Of a DNA stretch of 64,000 nt, positions 1 through 7,694 are shown one piece after another. Within the stretch, counting starts at the first letter, position 1. Each line of letters starts with the position of its first letter. Where the stretch lies: assembly GCF_000430785.1 (NCBI RefSeq), contig NZ_AUMR01000013.1, positions 47,307 to 111,306 on the forward strand. Direction: 5' to 3'. The position numbers and the translations under genes are program-made. Source of the stretch: Ectobacillus panaciterrae DSM 19096 (GTDB lineage: Bacteria; Bacillota; Bacilli; Bacillales; Bacillaceae_G). Under the pieces are notes generated by a model, which saw only the letters and a program-made list of their open reading frames with translations, did not search any database and was not told the DNA's origin.

Positions 1-1041
1 GGGCCAGCTTTTGTTATTGCCATGCTAGGCGGAATTGAATCTCTTTTGTCTGCAGTTGTTGCAGATGGAATGACTGGAAGTAGGCATAACAGTAACAGAG
101 AACTAATAGGCCAAGGCCTTGCTAATGTAGTTACACCTTTATTTGGAGGTATCCCAGCTACTGGTGCGATTGCCCGGACAGCTACTAATATTAAAAGCGG
201 TGCGGTCTCACCTATGTCAGGGATTATTCACGGTATAGTCGTACTTATAGTGTTATTAGTGTTCGCTCCCTATGCCTCACATATACCGTTGGCAAGCATG
301 GCTCCGGTTTTAATGATTGTGGCGTGGAATATGAGTGAGCGAAAAGAGTTTATCCATGTTCTTAAGACAAAAACAAGTGATGCCGTAGTATTGGCTATTA
401 CGTTTCTTCTAACTGTATTTCTAGATTTGACTACAGCTGTAGAGGTTGGTTTAATTCTTGCAGTGATTCTATTTGTAAAGAGAATGAGTGAAATTTTGAC
501 GGTCACTAAGGTACTACCTGATCCTTCAGTCAAACATCATAAATTAATGTCACACATGGTTAGCGAAGGTCATGACTGTCCGCAAATCAGTATTTATACT
601 ATCGAAGGACCTTTATTCTTTGGTGCTGCAAGCATGTTTGAAAAGTCTATTATGAGTACCATTCATTATACACCTGAGATTTTATTGTTACGTATGGGGA
701 AGGTTCCCTTTATGGATACGACAGGTGAAACAAACTTAGCAGGTATAGTCAAACACTTTAAAAGTCATGGTGGATTAGTATTGCTCTCGGGTGTTCAAGC
801 TCAACCTAAAGATGTGTTGAAACGCACTGGATTATATGAATTCATTGGAAAACAGAATTTCTTTGAACATACAGGGGAAGCACTTGCATATGCATTGACC
901 CAAATCAAATATAACAAGTGTTTAGGCTGCAAGCATTTTGCATTTCAAGAATGTGCTATTCTTTCTCAACCAAAAGCTTCACATGCAAGTATAAATAGCT
1001 TTAACAAGCTGAATAAAAATAAGATTGAACCCTCTAGTTAA
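1..1041 (+). CDS. SulP family anion permease, 5' truncated by window edge
   Basis: The open frame runs in from base 1 and gives the last 346 residues of a SulP/SLC26-type secondary transporter. Hydrophobic membrane segments fill roughly the first 150 residues. The stretch from about residue 195 onward reads as a cytoplasmic STAS domain, with a typical core around residues 230-250 containing the PFMDTTG motif. The extreme C-terminus has a CxxC-type cysteine group (CLGCKHFAFQEC), which is unusual for the family. The family moves sulfate, bicarbonate or other anions; the substrate cannot be read from this fragment. The next gene downstream is an ArsR-type regulator in the same direction, so the two may form a regulator-transporter pair. 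Confidence 0.9.
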   Translation, partial: GPAFVIAMLGGIESLLSAVVADGMTGSRHNSNRELIGQGLANVVTPLFGGIPATGAIARTATNIKSGAVSPMSGIIHGIVVLIVLLVFAPYASHIPLASMAPVLMIVAWNMSERKEFIHVLKTKTSDAVVLAITFLLTVFLDLTTAVEVGLILAVILFVKRMSEILTVTKVLPDPSVKHHKLMSHMVSEGHDCPQISIYTIEGPLFFGAASMFEKSIMSTIHYTPEILLLRMGKVPFMDTTGETNLAGIVKHFKSHGGLVLLSGVQAQPKDVLKRTGLYEFIGKQNFFEHTGEALAYALTQIKYNKCLGCKHFAFQECAILSQPKASHASINSFNKLNKNKIEPSS

Positions 1042-1167
1042 TTGTTGAAGGTAACTTTGTATTGTCATTAATTTTAATGAATGTGAACGTCTCTATATAA
1101 AGAGGATCTATATAAATTCTGAGGGTAGTTTACTCTAAAACAGTAAAAAAGATTGGGGGATTTCTAA

Positions 1168-1494
1168 TTGAATTTAGAACTACAGCAATTCAAAGCAGAT
1201 TTTTTTAAAGCATTAAGTCATCCTTTGCGGATTCGTATTCTTGAGTTACTAGGTGAGGGCGATAAGAATGTAAATGAACTTCAAAGTCTGATTGGCAGTG
1301 AAGGATCTGCAGTTTCTCAACAACTTGCAATTTTACGAAATAAAAATATTGTATATGGAACCAAGGAAGGCAATAAGGTAACATATTCCCTTCGAGACCC
1401 AATGATTGTCGAGTTATTATCTGTTACTCGTCAAATATTTAACAATCACCTAGTAGATACCATTTCAATGTTAGATAAATTTAATGAAGATTAA
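1168..1494 (+). CDS. ArsR/SmtB-type transcriptional regulator
   Basis: 108 residues, the usual size for a single-domain ArsR winged-helix repressor. The HTH and wing lie at about residues 15-80, with the conserved ALSHPLRIRILELL opening and a recognition-helix region containing SAVSQQLAILR. The ELCVCDL metal-binding loop of ArsR/CadC is absent and there are no cysteines, so the effector is probably not a thiophilic metal bound in the classic site. TTG at 1168 is taken as start because a good GGGGGA ribosome site lies at 1154-1160. It follows the SulP permease by 126 bases and may control it. Confidence 0.85.
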   Translation: MNLELQQFKADFFKALSHPLRIRILELLGEGDKNVNELQSLIGSEGSAVSQQLAILRNKNIVYGTKEGNKVTYSLRDPMIVELLSVTRQIFNNHLVDTISMLDKFNED

Positions 1495-1523
1495 AAGCGA
1501 GCGTTATAAAACGGAGGCGTTTG

Positions 1524-1583
1524 ATGTCTATTAACAGAATCATTTCCCCCTTAGATGTCTTAAGAAAGGATAACAAGGCATGA
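1524..1583 (+). CDS. possible 19-residue ORF coupled to the next gene
   Basis: An ATG at 1524 follows a strong GGAGG ribosome site at 1512-1516 and opens a 19-codon frame (begins MSINRIISPL). Its TGA overlaps the ATG of the next gene as ATGA at 1580-1583. The next gene has only a weak AGAAAGGA site of its own about 8 bases upstream. The arrangement suggests a translated leader coupling, but no family is recognised and the peptide may be fortuitous. Confidence 0.35.
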   Translation: MSINRIISPLDVLRKDNKA

Positions 1584-2149
1584 ATTCTTTTGACAAAGAA
1601 CGTCTCATTACAAAAGAAGAACTTATTCAATTAGGGCTTCAATATCTGCAGGGAGTCGGTATTTCATATATCTGTAATGTGTGTATTTCAAATGGCGGTT
1701 CCTGTTGTATGCATTGCAGCGATTTAGAAGACGGAAAAGGCTGTCAACAAAGAAATACTAGCTGTACTGCTTGGTTATGTGGGTTTCTGAAGTTTATCTT
1801 CTATGAAGCAGGATTACTCGAGGAATGGGAGCAATTTTGGGAGCAAGTACCGGGTAGAGCCTTTAGAACGGATTATACCCCTTCTGTTGTTCCTATACAA
1901 AAAGGGATACAAATTCCCAATATCCAGTTTTTAGGTCGAGCTTTTGCAAAAGATTTAGCTTGTTTGACTAAGAAACATAATAATTGGGATTATATCATTA
2001 CATTAAACAACGAATTAGATCGATATGTGACAAGGCTTTCTATATATAATGACTTTGAAACTTTAGAAGAAGCTAAGACAGAACTTGAGAAATTAACATG
2101 GGGTTTTTATTCTTTTCGGTTAGCTCTGCAAGATTATAGAAGTCGTTAA
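1580..2149 (+). CDS. uncharacterised Cys-rich protein
   Basis: 189 residues, soluble, no signal peptide or membrane segment. I do not recognise a family. Residues about 30-70 hold eight cysteines in close spacing (CNVC, SCC, HC, GC, SC, LC), which looks like a zinc or iron-sulfur ligand set; one more cysteine lies near residue 129. The C-terminal half is ordinary amphipathic sequence. The gene follows the ArsR regulator in the same direction and is preceded by a tiny ORF that overlaps its start codon. Base composition is AT-rich like the SulP and ArsR genes, so the three may have arrived together. Confidence 0.7.
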   Translation: MNSFDKERLITKEELIQLGLQYLQGVGISYICNVCISNGGSCCMHCSDLEDGKGCQQRNTSCTAWLCGFLKFIFYEAGLLEEWEQFWEQVPGRAFRTDYTPSVVPIQKGIQIPNIQFLGRAFAKDLACLTKKHNNWDYIITLNNELDRYVTRLSIYNDFETLEEAKTELEKLTWGFYSFRLALQDYRSR

Positions 2150-2251
2150 TGTACTTTCATGACATGTTGAAGTATGAGGATATCATGATATTGATTGCAA
2201 AATTGATGGTATTGGAGCTATGCAATTAAAATCTGAATTTGTTAAAAAGGT

Positions 2252-2405
2252 TTAAATGGGGTTAGGGTTAGTTTGGTTAACAGAATGGTTTTTCTGATTT
2301 TGGATAGACTGATCCCGTAAATCAATCTGTTCTTTTTTGATCATATGCATGGCTTCTACTCCCGAAAGAATGGATGTAGCTGTTTCAAAAGACTTGAACC
2401 CTAAC
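2252..2405 (-). pseudogene. IS6-family transposase C-terminal remnant
   Basis: The minus-strand frame reads GFKSFETATSILSGVEAMHMIKKEQ followed by a Gln/Asn-rich tail. This matches the end of IS6/IS240-type DDE transposases, where a 'FxSxxxAxxTxxGxEAMHMIKKGQ' segment precedes the C-terminus. Only about 50 residues are left; the catalytic DDE core is missing and the upstream frame is disrupted. The flanking minus-strand stretch 2415-2500 holds another short C-terminal tail, unassigned, so the whole 2150-2650 interval is gene debris. A second IS6-like tail lies at 59735-59890. Confidence 0.6.
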
Positions 2406-2572
2406 AAATGAAGTTTATAAACTACTAACAATTCGTTCCGCTGCCTGACGGGCTCCAGAAACATTACGAGCAATGGGTCCCATTTCAAACTCTGCTAACG
2501 CGCTTTACTACAGATAACGCTGATTATGTTAAGTAAACATCAGCTAAAAAAGAGAATAAATCTCAAGGTTTA

Positions 2573-2633
2573 TTCAGGCTGTTGATGAAATATCAACAGC
2601 CTGAATCTATATTTTTTCGTAAAATATAGATTT
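2573..2633 (-). terminator. two adjacent hairpins downstream of methyltransferase
   Basis: A perfect 14-bp stem (2573-2586 with 2592-2605, loop GAAAT) is followed at once by a second AT-rich palindrome (about 2605-2633). They lie 17 or more bases past the stop codon of the minus-strand methyltransferase gene. They could terminate it, or be an insertion-sequence end given the transposase debris beside them. Confidence 0.5.
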
Positions 2634-2649
2634 TGCCCTTGTCCCTAAA

Positions 2650-3429
2650 TCAATCCCAAATTGTCTCTTTTACTGCCACGACTCTAATTCGTTTATAATC
2701 AGCTACCCACTGATTGTCTTGATACAGATAAGGGCGTACCTTTTCTTTTATTTTTTTATATAAAATGATTTGATCTTCTTTTGTGAATTCAGGGAAAAAG
2801 TCGTCTGCAAAGCTGTCTAACCAATGATTTAATCCTTTGTCTCCATCTATTAATGGAGTAGGCCGATTATAGTGCTGAGCCAATGAAACCTTAAATCCAT
2901 AACTTTCAAGTAGTGTGCTATACTCGCCAATGCTCGGAAAATACCATGGATTTCTGTTGGATGAATCAATTCTATATTCCTCTAATAGGATATCCGTTAT
3001 TCCCTTAATAATAGTTTGAACATTTCCCTTTCCTCCAAATTCAGCTACGAAGCGTCCTCCAGATTTTAAAGCAAGATGAACAGATTCAATGACTTTTGGG
3101 GCTTGTTTCATCCAATGAAGAGCTGCGTTAGAGAAGATGGCATCATATTTTTCCTGTGTTCTAAAGTTTTCACCATTTCCAACCATAAAGGTTAACTGAG
3201 GATATTTTGCACATGCTTTTTCAATCATTTGATCAGAGAAATCCATTCCTATCACAGCAGCACCTGATTTTGAAATTTCATAGGCCAAATCCCCAGTTCC
3301 ACAGCCTAAATCTAAAATTCGCTCTCCTGGCTGCGGCTGAAGAAGCTCCACTAATCCTTTCCCAAAAAGAGATACAAAACTTAACTTATTATCATATAAA
3401 TCAGCATTCCATACATTTTGAGAACTCAT
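2650..3429 (-). CDS. class I SAM-dependent methyltransferase
   Basis: 259 residues with a Rossmann methyltransferase fold. Motif I is ILDLGCGTGDLAYEI at about residues 39-53, followed by an acidic residue in GMDFSDQM, then the motif around YDAIFSNAALHWM. The overall pattern matches trans-aconitate 2-methyltransferase-like small-molecule methyltransferases of Bacillus; the substrate is unknown. ATG at 3429 is preceded on the minus strand by an AGGGAGGAAG site. It stands alone between transposase debris and the nitrate island. Confidence 0.85.
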   Translation of the reverse strand: MSSQNVWNADLYDNKLSFVSLFGKGLVELLQPQPGERILDLGCGTGDLAYEISKSGAAVIGMDFSDQMIEKACAKYPQLTFMVGNGENFRTQEKYDAIFSNAALHWMKQAPKVIESVHLALKSGGRFVAEFGGKGNVQTIIKGITDILLEEYRIDSSNRNPWYFPSIGEYSTLLESYGFKVSLAQHYNRPTPLIDGDKGLNHWLDSFADDFFPEFTKEDQIILYKKIKEKVRPYLYQDNQWVADYKRIRVVAVKETIWD

Positions 3430-3600
3430 AGATACTTCCTCCCTTGAAATGTAAATTCAGATTATATCTGAATGATTTAATCATAATATACCGATTCTTA
3501 TTCGTCTAAGATATATAATCTATTATGTTGATAGTTACAGGCTATAAGGGGGGATTATTATGGAAATGAGGTTATTCGAGTATGTGTTAGAAGTATACCG

Positions 3601-3626
3601 AAAGCAAAGGCTTGATGCCTTTGCTT
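3601..3626 (-). terminator. hairpin downstream of FNR-controlled unknown gene
   Basis: An 11-bp stem (AAAGCAAAGGC with GCCTTTGCTTT) directly abuts the stop codon of the minus-strand gene at 3627. The U-run is poor in both directions. Confidence 0.5.
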
Positions 3627-4133
3627 TTAAAAGCGCTGTTCTGCCTCCAGTAAAAGCGCATCGCCATAAATGGTCTGTTCTCCATCCGAGGTGAGCAAGG
3701 TACAGCTTCTTACGGCAAACGTTTCTCCTTCTGCACTTAGCTCATACTCCAATAAGATGCCGCTGTCTAACAGCTCTCCATTTGCATATGCATGTACATA
3801 TTCACCTTGTGCCGCTTTCAATTTTTCCTCATGCAAAAAACGGCTCCATTCATTCCAGTTTGTCACAATATAAGCAGGCGTTCCATCTTTCAAATAGCCC
3901 AGCAAGCAGCCTTTATCGAAGATACGTCCGTTCACCTGCTTAGCAAGCAGAATTAAAAAACGGTGAATAGATGCGTATTGTTCGTAGGAAAGTTTTTCAG
4001 AGAATGAAATGATGATCTCTTTTGATTGTTCGTGCATGTCCGTTTCAACTAGCTTAGAGAGAGCGGGGGTCAAAATGTTTTTCAACATTGTCACAGGGTT
4101 TACATTTCGGTAAGAAACTCGTACTTTCAGCAT
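3627..4133 (-). CDS. uncharacterised protein under FNR-type promoter
   Basis: 168 residues from the ATG at 4133, chosen over the longer frame because AAGGAGGATTT precedes it on the minus strand. No signal peptide or membrane helix. I do not recognise a family; the N-terminus (MLKVRVSYRNVNPVTML) and the rest look like a compact alpha/beta cytoplasmic protein. It is transcribed divergently from narK. Its own perfect FNR box (4191-4206) is 37 nt upstream of a CATACT -10 hexamer, so it is very probably induced by Fnr without oxygen. It is not ArfM/YwiD, the regulator found near narK-fnr in B. subtilis, as far as can be judged by eye. Confidence 0.75.
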   Translation of the reverse strand: MLKVRVSYRNVNPVTMLKNILTPALSKLVETDMHEQSKEIIISFSEKLSYEQYASIHRFLILLAKQVNGRIFDKGCLLGYLKDGTPAYIVTNWNEWSRFLHEEKLKAAQGEYVHAYANGELLDSGILLEYELSAEGETFAVRSCTLLTSDGEQTIYGDALLLEAEQRF

Positions 4134-4163
4134 TATGAAATCCTCCTTCTGTTTGACGTTATA

Positions 4164-4206
4164 AGTATGGCATACAGGTGATGAAGATTCTGTGAACACA
4201 GTCACA
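4164..4206 (-). promoter_or_regulatory. FNR box and -10 for the divergent unknown gene
   Basis: TGTGAACACAGTCACA at 4191-4206 is a perfect match to the Bacillus Fnr dyad TGTGA-N6-TCACA. On the minus strand the hexamer CATACT (4164-4169) starts 37 nt from the box start, giving a predicted start site about 41.5 bp from the box centre, the class II activator distance. For narK the same box would sit at about -71.5. Confidence 0.8.
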
Positions 4207-4220
4207 AAAAAGCAAAGAAA

Positions 4221-4263
4221 TGTGATTTATTTCACATTTCTTTTTGTGCTGCTTTTATATGAT
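4221..4263 (+). promoter_or_regulatory. FNR box and -10 of narK
   Basis: TGTGATTTATTTCACA at 4221-4236 is a perfect Fnr dyad. The -10 hexamer TATGAT (4258-4263) begins 37 nt after the box start, so the box is centred near -41.5. No separate -35 element is evident, as expected for an Fnr-dependent promoter. Confidence 0.88.
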
Positions 4264-4309
4264 GAAAGTGTAAAGAGCGCGTTCGAAATTGTAAAGTGCA
4301 GAGAGGAGA

Positions 4310-5653
4310 ATGGATATGGTGACTGTTGTAAAACCCGCAGCAGGTCAGCAAATGGATAAAAAGAAGGGGCGAATCGGTTCCGATTGGAATCCTGAAAACC
4401 CAGCCTTTTGGGAGACAGAAGGAAAATATCACGCAAGACGCAATCTATGGATTTCTGTTCCGTCTCTTATGTTGGCTTTTATCGTCTGGCAAATTTGGTC
4501 TGTTGTGGCAGTACGATTAAATGACATCGGCTTTTCATTTTCACAAGAGCAATTATTTACATTAGCAGCGATTCCTGGGCTTGTCGGCGCGACCTTGCGC
4601 TTTGGCTATACATTTGGCGTCGGAGCAATTGGAGGACGAAATTGGACAGTGCTATCTACTGCGGTACTTGCGATACCGGCCGTCGGAATCGGGATAGCAG
4701 TGCAAAATCCTGATACGCCGTATTCTGTTATGCTCCTGCTTGCGGCACTTTGCGGACTTGGCGGAGGAAACTTCTCATCTTCTGTAGCGAACATCAGTTT
4801 TTTCTTCCCGAAAAAAGAAAAAGGAACCGCGCTTGGTATCAATGGCGGTTTAGGAAATATGGGTGTTTCTATTGTACAGTTCGTAACACCGCTTATTATT
4901 ACAACGGGAACATTTGCGGCAATCGGCGGAGATGGACATGTGTTGGCAAGTGGTCAGCAGCTATGGCTGCAAAACGCGGCATTCATTTGGGTGATTCCTA
5001 TTCTTATCTTAACTGTCGTCGCATTTTTCTGGATGGATAACATTCCAAATGCCAAGCAATCGGTATCTGAGCAATTTATCATCGTAAAACGTAAGCACAC
5101 CTGGATTATGACTTGGCTGTATGTTGCAACGTTCGGTTCTTTTATCGGCTATTCTGCGGCATTTCCATTATTATTAAAGGCACAGTTTCCGAATTATGTA
5201 GCGCTTGCATTCTTAGGGGCTTTCGTGGCTGCCGCGTTCCGTCCGATCGGCGGATGGATTTCCGATAAGTTTGGAGGCGCCCGTGTAACAGCTGCGGCAC
5301 TGATCGTTATGGCAGTTGGCGCAGGCGCTGTCATCATCTTCTTGCAGCATAAAAACTTTACCGGCTTCTTGGTTTCTTTCCTGGTATTATTCATGACGGC
5401 AGGTATCGGTTCAGGCTCTACCTTCCAAATGATTCCGAATATCTTCCCTGTTAAGGAAGCGGCATCGGTTCTCGGATTTACTGCAGCCTTTGCTGCATAT
5501 GGTTCTTTCTTTATTCCAAAGCTGTTCGGCTGGTCTGTGAATACAACAGGAACGCCAGCAACAGCATTCTATTACTTTATCGGATTCTATATCGTGTCCT
5601 TCCTGTTGAATTGGTATTATTATCAACGTAAGAACGCAGAGGTGAAGTGTTAA
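4310..5653 (+). CDS. narK: nitrate/nitrite transporter, MFS NarK type
   Basis: 447 residues, a 12-helix major facilitator of the nitrate/nitrite porter family. It imports nitrate and/or exports nitrite across the cytoplasmic membrane during nitrate respiration. The glycine-rich nitrate signature GGLGNMGVS at about residues 180-188 and a second one later are visible. A soluble N-terminal extension of about 45 residues (contains NPENPAFW) distinguishes it from the 395-residue B. subtilis NarK and matches the longer NarK seen in other bacilli. The AGAGAGGAGA ribosome site directly precedes ATG 4310; ATG 4316 is an alternative. It is driven by an FNR promoter and probably cotranscribed with moaA 27 bases downstream. 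Confidence 0.93.
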   Translation: MDMVTVVKPAAGQQMDKKKGRIGSDWNPENPAFWETEGKYHARRNLWISVPSLMLAFIVWQIWSVVAVRLNDIGFSFSQEQLFTLAAIPGLVGATLRFGYTFGVGAIGGRNWTVLSTAVLAIPAVGIGIAVQNPDTPYSVMLLLAALCGLGGGNFSSSVANISFFFPKKEKGTALGINGGLGNMGVSIVQFVTPLIITTGTFAAIGGDGHVLASGQQLWLQNAAFIWVIPILILTVVAFFWMDNIPNAKQSVSEQFIIVKRKHTWIMTWLYVATFGSFIGYSAAFPLLLKAQFPNYVALAFLGAFVAAAFRPIGGWISDKFGGARVTAAALIVMAVGAGAVIIFLQHKNFTGFLVSFLVLFMTAGIGSGSTFQMIPNIFPVKEAASVLGFTAAFAAYGSFFIPKLFGWSVNTTGTPATAFYYFIGFYIVSFLLNWYYYQRKNAEVKC

Positions 5654-5680
5654 TATGAAGCATAGAAAGGAGCGCGCAGC

Positions 5681-6700
5681 ATGAGGGAAACAAAACTGCG
5701 GGATATACACAGCCGCCCGCTTCGGGATTTGCGCATTTCCGTAACGGATCGCTGCAATTTTCGCTGTATTTACTGTATGCCGAACGATGAATTCAGAACG
5801 CAGCCCTGTTTTATGCCGCGAGAAGAATTGCTTACCTTTGAGGAAATCGTTCGTTTGGCGAAACTGTTTGTTGCTCTTGGCGTGGAGAAAATTCGTCTGA
5901 CAGGCGGGGAGCCGCTTCTTCGCAAGGACTTGCCTTTGTTAATTTCCATGCTTTCGCAAATCGGAGTACCGGATATTTCGCTTACAACAAACGGGCTTCT
6001 TTTAAAGAAGTTCGCGCCTGCTTTAAAGCAAGCTGGAGTCGGTCGCGTGAATGTCAGTCTCGATGCATTGGACAATGAAATTTTCATGAAAATGAACGGG
6101 GTGGGCATCCAGGCGGAAACGATTATTGAGGGTATGGAAGCAGCGAGGGCGAACGGCATAGAAGTGAAGGTGAATATGGTCGTGAAAAAAGGCGTCAATG
6201 AATCGCAAATTCTTCCGATGGCGCGCTTCTTTAAAGAAAAAGGCATTATGCTTCGATATATTGAGTTTATGGATGCAGGCTCCAAAAATAACTGGAAGCT
6301 CGATGAAGTGGTTGCAAGCAAGGAGATTCATGACATGATTCATGAAGAAACACCGCTTGAGCCGCTGAATCCGCATTATCTTGGAGAAGTGGCGGAGCGT
6401 TATCAATATGTTGGAACAAACAAAGAGATAGGCTTCATTTCCTCCGTTTCCGCTGCATTTTGTTCCTCCTGTACGAGAGCACGGCTTTCGGCCGATGGAC
6501 ATTTTTATACTTGTTTATTTGCGGAAAAGGGAGCTTCATTAAAAGAACTCATTCGTTCTGAGGCATCCGATGAAGAGATACTCATATATTTACAGCAAGC
6601 GTGGGAAAAGAGGGACGATCGTTATTCCGAAGAGCGTTCTTCTTATTATGAGAAGGGCAAAGAAAGAAAAAGAATTGAAATGTCTTATATAGGCGGATAG
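5681..6700 (+). CDS. moaA: GTP 3',8-cyclase MoaA
   Basis: 339 residues. Radical-SAM enzyme for the first step of molybdenum cofactor synthesis, GTP to 3',8-cyclo-GTP, which MoaC then converts to cPMP. The N-terminal radical-SAM cluster ligands are C25, C29 and C32 (CNFRCIYC). The second 4Fe-4S cluster set is at about residues 263-280 (CSSC...C). The protein ends in the diagnostic GG tail (YIGG) required for activity. AAAGGAG lies 8 bases before ATG 5681. Located 27 bases after narK with no terminator between, so it is likely in the same FNR-driven transcript. Confidence 0.96.
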   Translation: MRETKLRDIHSRPLRDLRISVTDRCNFRCIYCMPNDEFRTQPCFMPREELLTFEEIVRLAKLFVALGVEKIRLTGGEPLLRKDLPLLISMLSQIGVPDISLTTNGLLLKKFAPALKQAGVGRVNVSLDALDNEIFMKMNGVGIQAETIIEGMEAARANGIEVKVNMVVKKGVNESQILPMARFFKEKGIMLRYIEFMDAGSKNNWKLDEVVASKEIHDMIHEETPLEPLNPHYLGEVAERYQYVGTNKEIGFISSVSAAFCSSCTRARLSADGHFYTCLFAEKGASLKELIRSEASDEEILIYLQQAWEKRDDRYSEERSSYYEKGKERKRIEMSYIGG

Positions 6701-6703
6701 ATG

Positions 6704-6741
6704 TAAAAGGGCTGGTTCATGTGCGGATCGGCTCTTTTTAT
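6704..6741 (+). terminator. putative terminator after moaA
   Basis: An imperfect stem (AAAAGGGCTG with CGGCTCTTTT) is followed by a T-rich run ending near 6741. It separates the narK-moaA unit from the next FNR promoter. Confidence 0.55.
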
Positions 6742-6766
6742 TTCATCAAGCGAAAAATGAAAGATC

Positions 6767-6838
6767 CGTGACAAATATCACATTTGGGGCGGTAGTGTGA
6801 TGAACATCACACTTTTTTGTGCTTCAGTTCGTTATAGT
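6767..6838 (+). promoter_or_regulatory. tandem FNR boxes and -10 of the moaE-fnr operon
   Basis: The proximal box TGTGATGAACATCACA (6796-6811) is perfect and its start is 37 nt before the -10 hexamer TATAGT (6833-6838). A distal box CGTGACAAATATCACA (6767-6782) has one mismatch and is centred 29 bp further upstream, about -70.5. Since fnr is the last gene of this operon, the sites imply autoregulation. Confidence 0.85.
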
Positions 6839-6949
6839 GAGAGTAATAATATGAAGCTGTTATCAGGCTCAGGAGAGAATGTGCGAATTAGCGCATTTGT
6901 ATCGTATTCTTGCAAGTGATGTTGTTATAATAGAAGGAGTACAAATCTT

Positions 6950-6982
6950 ATGAAAATTGTGCGGGTCCGCAGGAATAGGTAA
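6950..6982 (+). CDS. possible 10-codon leader peptide before moaE
   Basis: ATG 6950 follows a strong GAAGGAG site at 6933-6939 and encodes MKIVRVRRNR with stop TAA at 6980-6982. The stop overlaps the ribosome site of moaE (AAGGAGG, 6981-6987). A translated, very basic leader could couple to moaE translation, or be the remains of a deleted gene such as mobB. No independent support. Confidence 0.3.
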   Translation: MKIVRVRRNR

Positions 6983-6995
6983 GGAGGAAATTTGC

Positions 6996-7445
6996 ATGTA
7001 TGATATCGTAACATCGCCCATTTCAATTGGAGCAGTAACTGAGCATGTTATGCATCGAAACGCGGGAGCGGTTGTCACATTTATTGGTACAGTGCGCGAA
7101 TTAACAAACGAAAAATGTACGCTTTATTTGGAGTATGAGGCATACGTACCGATGGCAAAGAAAAAGTTAAAGCAAATCGGGGATGAAATTCAAGAGAATT
7201 GGCCGGGAACGAGATCAGCTATTGTGCACCGCGTCGGGCGTCTGGAAATTGGAGATGCGGCGGTTGTGATTGCCGTATCGTCTCCTCATCGGAATGATGC
7301 ATATGAAGCGAATCGTCACGTGATTGAGCGTATCAAGGAGCTTGTGCCGATTTGGAAGAAAGAGCATTGGGAAGATGGAGAGCTGTGGATCGGCAATCAG
7401 CAGGGAACGATCTCTTATGAAAACGGCAAGCCGGAGGTAGAATGA
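6996..7445 (+). CDS. moaE: molybdopterin synthase catalytic subunit MoaE
   Basis: 149 residues. With thiocarboxylated MoaD it converts cPMP to molybdopterin. The conserved C-terminal half is clear: SSPHR, then EANRHVIERIKELVPIWKKE containing the catalytic lysines. ATG 6996 is chosen because AAGGAGG precedes it by 8 bases. Its TGA overlaps the start of moaD (ATGA at 7442-7445), indicating translational coupling of the two subunits of the same enzyme. Confidence 0.95.
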   Translation: MYDIVTSPISIGAVTEHVMHRNAGAVVTFIGTVRELTNEKCTLYLEYEAYVPMAKKKLKQIGDEIQENWPGTRSAIVHRVGRLEIGDAAVVIAVSSPHRNDAYEANRHVIERIKELVPIWKKEHWEDGELWIGNQQGTISYENGKPEVE

Positions 7446-7678
7446 TGATTACAGTGTTATTGTTTGCGCATTTACAAGAACAAATTGGAGAGCGGGAATT
7501 GAAGCTTGCTGTGCCAGCGATGACAGTTGCGGAATTTAAGAGCATGATGGAAGCGGAATACGGTCTATCTGATGCAGGAACCATTATGATTGCAGTGAAT
7601 GAAGAATTTGCGAACGACCATGATATGATAAACGATGGAGATACAGTTGCATGTATTCCTCCTGTAAGCGGCGGTTAA
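7442..7678 (+). CDS. moaD: molybdopterin synthase sulfur-carrier subunit MoaD
   Basis: 78 residues with a ubiquitin-like fold and the essential C-terminal Gly-Gly (VSGG end) that is adenylated by MoeB and then thiocarboxylated. It overlaps moaE by four bases; ATG 7445 is an alternative start. It carries sulfur to MoaE during dithiolene formation. Confidence 0.94.
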   Translation: MMITVLLFAHLQEQIGERELKLAVPAMTVAEFKSMMEAEYGLSDAGTIMIAVNEEFANDHDMINDGDTVACIPPVSGG

Positions 7679-7694
7679 GAAAGGAAGATAGGCA

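Noticed and set aside
3560..3692. A plus-strand ORF with a ribosome-site-like GGGGGGATT
   Set aside because: It runs through the hairpin and then antisense through the downstream end of the FNR-controlled gene, with no similarity seen.
6839..6995. A Moco riboswitch in the moaE leader
   Set aside because: The leader lacks the long paired arms and conserved blocks of the Moco RNA motif, and a plain FNR promoter explains the regulation.
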